In this document: positions 61,495 to 64,000 of the stretch, in pieces
Position numbering within the stretch: position 1 is the first letter of the stretch
Layout of the letters: each line of letters starts with the position of its first letter
Assembly: GCA_963377175.1 (NCBI GenBank)
Contig: CAUJNA010003828.1
Coordinates: 137,001 to 201,000, forward strand
From: Effrenium voratum
Taxonomy: Eukaryota > Sar > Dinophyceae > Suessiales > Symbiodiniaceae
Length of the DNA stretch: 64,000 nucleotides
Direction of reading: 5' to 3'
Notes under the pieces: model-generated
What the model was told of the DNA's origin: nothing
Seen by the model: the letters and a program-made list of their open reading frames with translations, nothing else
Database searches by the model: none
Position numbers and translations under genes: made by a program

Positions 61495-62195
61495 TCAGTA
61501 GAACAACTGCCCAGGTTCGCTCAAACTGGCTGCGTCCTGCATGTGCAGAGTCAGGAGGTCCGGTAGCAGGATCCAGGAAGGTTTGAATCCGTCCACCACT
61601 GAGATTCTGCGCTGCATGTCAAAACCATCGAAGTCCAAGTGGGTGAGTTGGTCCGCCCAAACGTTGGAGGGATGCGAAGACCCTGCGCTGAGAGCTCCAG
61701 GAGGGCAGAGCAGGGCCACTTTTTGGCGGATCGTTTGGAGGCGGCGTAAGCGTTGTCCGTACGGAGGGGGTATGGACCTCCATCAGGTGGGTGGATACCC
61801 TGTCTGCAGCGAACATAAACAGTAGGAGCAAGGCAGCGATGCGCCTGGCCGGCCGAGTGTGCTCCAGAAAGGGGGCGGGCACTTCCACCACGTCAAAGGC
61901 AGCAACTGTGGCCCTGCTCGGTGATTCCCCGCATCACTACACCATGGCAACCATTTGTTAGTCCCTGACGAAAAGGGGGCACGGGAGGCCCCAAGATCAT
62001 GGACAGGGCCTGCTTGGCCAGGAAACGGACGAGCTGTTTCGGTTTGCACCTCCGCATCAACTTTTGTTCCCATGCATAAAGTGGTTGCAGATGGGGCGAG
62101 AGGGTAGGGAATGCCTTGGCCACCCGCTGCAAGATGCCCAGCAGGGAGGTTACCAGCTGCAGAGCCTCCTTTCCCGGAGTTTCGCCTTTGTCCAT
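61495..62195 (-). pseudogene. Reverse transcriptase / RNase H remnant of a retroelement
   Basis: The 62195-61893 frame contains LQLVTSLLGILQRVAKAFPT followed by LSPHLQPLYAWEQKL, the usual SLLG.L..VAK.FP....L..LY pattern at the end of reverse transcriptase domains of DIRS-like and related elements. Further on, in a different frame, HPSNVWADQLTHLDFDGFDM matches the N.WAD.L.... end of the RNase H domain. The frame change and stops between them show decay. Retroelement class is not settled. Confidence 0.5.
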
Positions 62196-62329
62196 GCGTC
62201 TTCTGAAGTATCACCTTGGCTTCGGTAGTTGAAGGCGGCAGGATGCAAAGTCGCCATTTCCGCTTGCAGCGAGTTCTCAGTTGACAAAAGAACCTGTTGT
62301 CCGGTTTTAAATAAGACACACCAACCATA

Positions 62330-62660
62330 ACTTGAAAGACAGCACGACTCGCAAAGTGTCCTGATTGAAGCCCCATGCTGTCGCAATATTCTTGATGGAC
62401 TTGATGCGTTGCTTTGATTGGCTCTTTTGCCGCAAACTGGTCGCGACAGCAAGGTTCATGACTTGCTTCACGAGCTTTACCCAGTTCTGCAGCCTGGCCA
62501 GGACCTTTTCCTGCGCGCCCGCATCCATGCTACCGCTGATGACAGGCGGCTTCCCATTCAGATCAACGCCAATGGCTTTGCAGCAGGCCGCCCATGAAAT
62601 GGCTGTAGGTCCCAGGCGTGTTGAAGCAGTTGCCCTCAAGAAACAAGTTATCGCACGATC
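62330..62660 (-). CDS. Unrecognised helical open frame
   Basis: Minus frame with AISWAACCKAIGVDLNGKPP, then GAQEKVLARLQNWVKLVKQV, then KQRIKSIKNIATAWGFNQDT. Lys-rich helices, non-repetitive, coding-like. It lies between the retroelement remnant and the exon set on its right and could belong to either. Confidence 0.35.
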
Positions 62661-62766
62661 TCTCAAACCTGAGCTCACCGGTTTCAAGACAAAACTCACA
62701 ATGAGTGGAAAGAAACACAGATTGCCCCGGTAAACCAAAAACATAAGATCAAGAGGCTAAAAAAAC

Positions 62767-62880
62767 TAAAGCTGCCTCTTCAGCGCATCGTGCATAGTTT
62801 GCGGGCTCACATCATCAGCGTCGGCCGTTCTCGTCAGGAGAAATGCTGCATCGTGGGCATCTGCATGCAGCTTGCTGTTA
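62767..62880 (-). CDS. Alternative terminal exon (KLHADAHDAAFLLTR...)
   Basis: The frame KLHADAHDAAFLLTRTADA continues DDVSPQTMHDALKRQL to a TAG at 62767. It is protein-like, but lies only 28 bp past the stop of the preceding block and its phase does not match the exon at 63072. It may be an alternative last exon or the end of a separate transcript. Confidence 0.3.
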
Positions 62881-62907
62881 AATCGTGTTGTCAAAATGTT
62901 TCGTGTT

Positions 62908-63646
62908 TCAGATAAATTTCAGATAAGGCCGATTCAGGTGTCTGCTGAGCCGAGCAGCAAAGCCCCTTCCAAACGTCTGCAGGAACTCCGTGCAAATGGG
63001 GCCGCCTCGAGGAGCGGGGCTTATAACTGTGGGAAGCCGGAAACTCAGATAATTGAACGCGCCTTGTTCACCTTTTCATTGGCGATTTGCTCCAGTGCAA
63101 GAAGCAGTCGCTTCATGCGAAGTACCTAAGTAAGTTTTTTCTTCGCGACACGGCTGACATCAATTTGACACACTTTCAGTCGCCGTCAAGATGCCATCCT
63201 TCCCGTCGCCTTTTGAATCGATTCAAATCGGTGTTTCGCAGCCCGCAATTAGACTTGGTACCCCTGCTTCAGAAAATTCTTGTCAAGCCAGGCAGCACTT
63301 CCATTCAGAGCGCTCACGCACAAGCTTGGGGAGCCGCTCTGCAACATTCGGGCACCACTGCAATAGTTGAGCTGGTGACCTTTTGCGCCTCACGAACTTG
63401 TCCAAGACATCTCGCAGGAAGGGGCCGGCGGTTGTGCAACGGGAAGCTATCTTGCACAGGGCTCAAAATACCCAAGTTTTTTGCAGGTTTCCATTGAATG
63501 ACTCAACGGCCCTGCCTCCTCGTCACATGCGTCACATCCTTTGTTCGGAGGTTGGGAAATATGTCCTTAAGCAGCTCACCAGCAACTAGCTCGGCATCAG
63601 TGCAACACTGCTCAATCCAAGCACCCGGAAACTCCAAGGCTTTCCC
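62908..63646 (-). CDS. Short-exon gene, possibly transposase-derived
   Basis: Open minus-strand blocks in order: 63646-63503 (GAWIEQCCTDAELVAGELLK, then DIFPNLRTKDVTHVTRR), about 63465-63283 (RDVLDKFVRRKRSPAQLLQW, then CPNVAERLPKLVRERSEW), 63125-63072 (VLRMKRLLLALEQIANEK, with AG|GT at both ends, phase 0) and 62976-62908 (TFGRGFAARLSRHLNRPYLK, stop TGA). The last two join in phase. The first block resembles the (D/E).CC.(D)..L...FP.....D..H...R stretch of DDE transposases used by large eukaryotic elements; this is a motif impression only. A further open block at 63703-63954 may lie upstream. Confidence 0.35.
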
Positions 63647-64000
63647 TCAGTCAGGGACTCATACCAAGCTTTAACAACAACTAGCCAGGCACATGAACCG
63701 TGTCAACCAATGAATGATGTGCTGAGCAAAGATGCTGATGGCCCCGACATCAGGAATAAACAGGCTCTTGCATCCTTCACCCCAACTTCGGTAAGGTCCT
63801 GGTTCTTGGCCTGGTCAAACGTGCCGAGGAAGCCGCGGCTTTCTTTCAATGTCTTGCTGGAACAGCAGGCGTACAAGGTTGCTAGGCGATGTTTCCGGGC
63901 GTCCTGCGTCAACATCTTGACATGTGATGAATGTGTCATTGAGTCCTGTTGCAAAGTGACGATGTAAGATCTTTGCTCCAGGAAATACAGCAGTTTGCGT

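Overview
The window looks like nuclear DNA of a dinoflagellate, most likely in or near the Symbiodiniaceae/Suessiales. That attribution is inference. What the sequence shows is: coding sequence cut into many short exons; introns that start with GC or GA as well as GT and end in AG, often AG|G; nearly all convincing exons on one strand; dense short inverted-repeat elements and microsatellites; and a nuclear copy of part of mitochondrial cox1. There is no bacterial operon structure, CRISPR array, rRNA, tRNA or spliced-leader gene that I could recognise.

One gene can be assembled completely: a seven-exon gene on the minus strand at 49526-53149 for an AIG1/septin-like P-loop GTPase with a Cys-rich middle region. 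The exon lengths sum to 1983 nt, or 661 codons with the stop, with no internal stop. Its introns use GT, GC, GC, GT, GA and GT donors. Just upstream, on the same strand, lies a cox1 fragment (53848-54376) with an in-frame TAG.

Downstream of the GTPase, from 45097 to position 8, the minus strand carries a long chain of very short exons (36-270 nt, mostly 36-80). Most encode charged, heptad-like, coiled-coil peptides. A possible start exon is at 45062-45097. The exons are separated by introns of 0.2-6 kb. Reading phase matches across several neighbouring sets but not across all, so exons are missing from my list or more than one gene is present. I do not recognise the protein. If it is one gene, it occupies at least 45 kb of the window.

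The introns and intergenic DNA are packed with about 11 families of short non-autonomous inverted-repeat elements of 100-150 bp (called A-K here). Families A, D and K have clear terminal inverted repeats and 4-bp (K2: 5-bp) target duplications. One family-A element is split by an 815-bp insertion that made its own 16-bp duplication. Other repeats include a 400-bp macropalindrome at 10841-11246, a degenerate 20-bp tandem array near 19 kb, 60-bp tandem repeats near 1.8 kb and a large CA / AAGC / GGCA microsatellite block at 7.07-7.65 kb.

The right edge (61.5-64 kb, minus strand) holds a decayed reverse transcriptase/RNase H remnant and a set of short exons that may come from a transposase-like gene. 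The plus strand has few candidates: an ACT-domain exon near 16.1 kb, a signal-peptide or membrane-anchor first exon at 58261, and an unrecognised 171-codon frame at 42.7 kb. All exon calls outside the GTPase and cox1 rest on reading frame and splice-site logic only and need transcript support.
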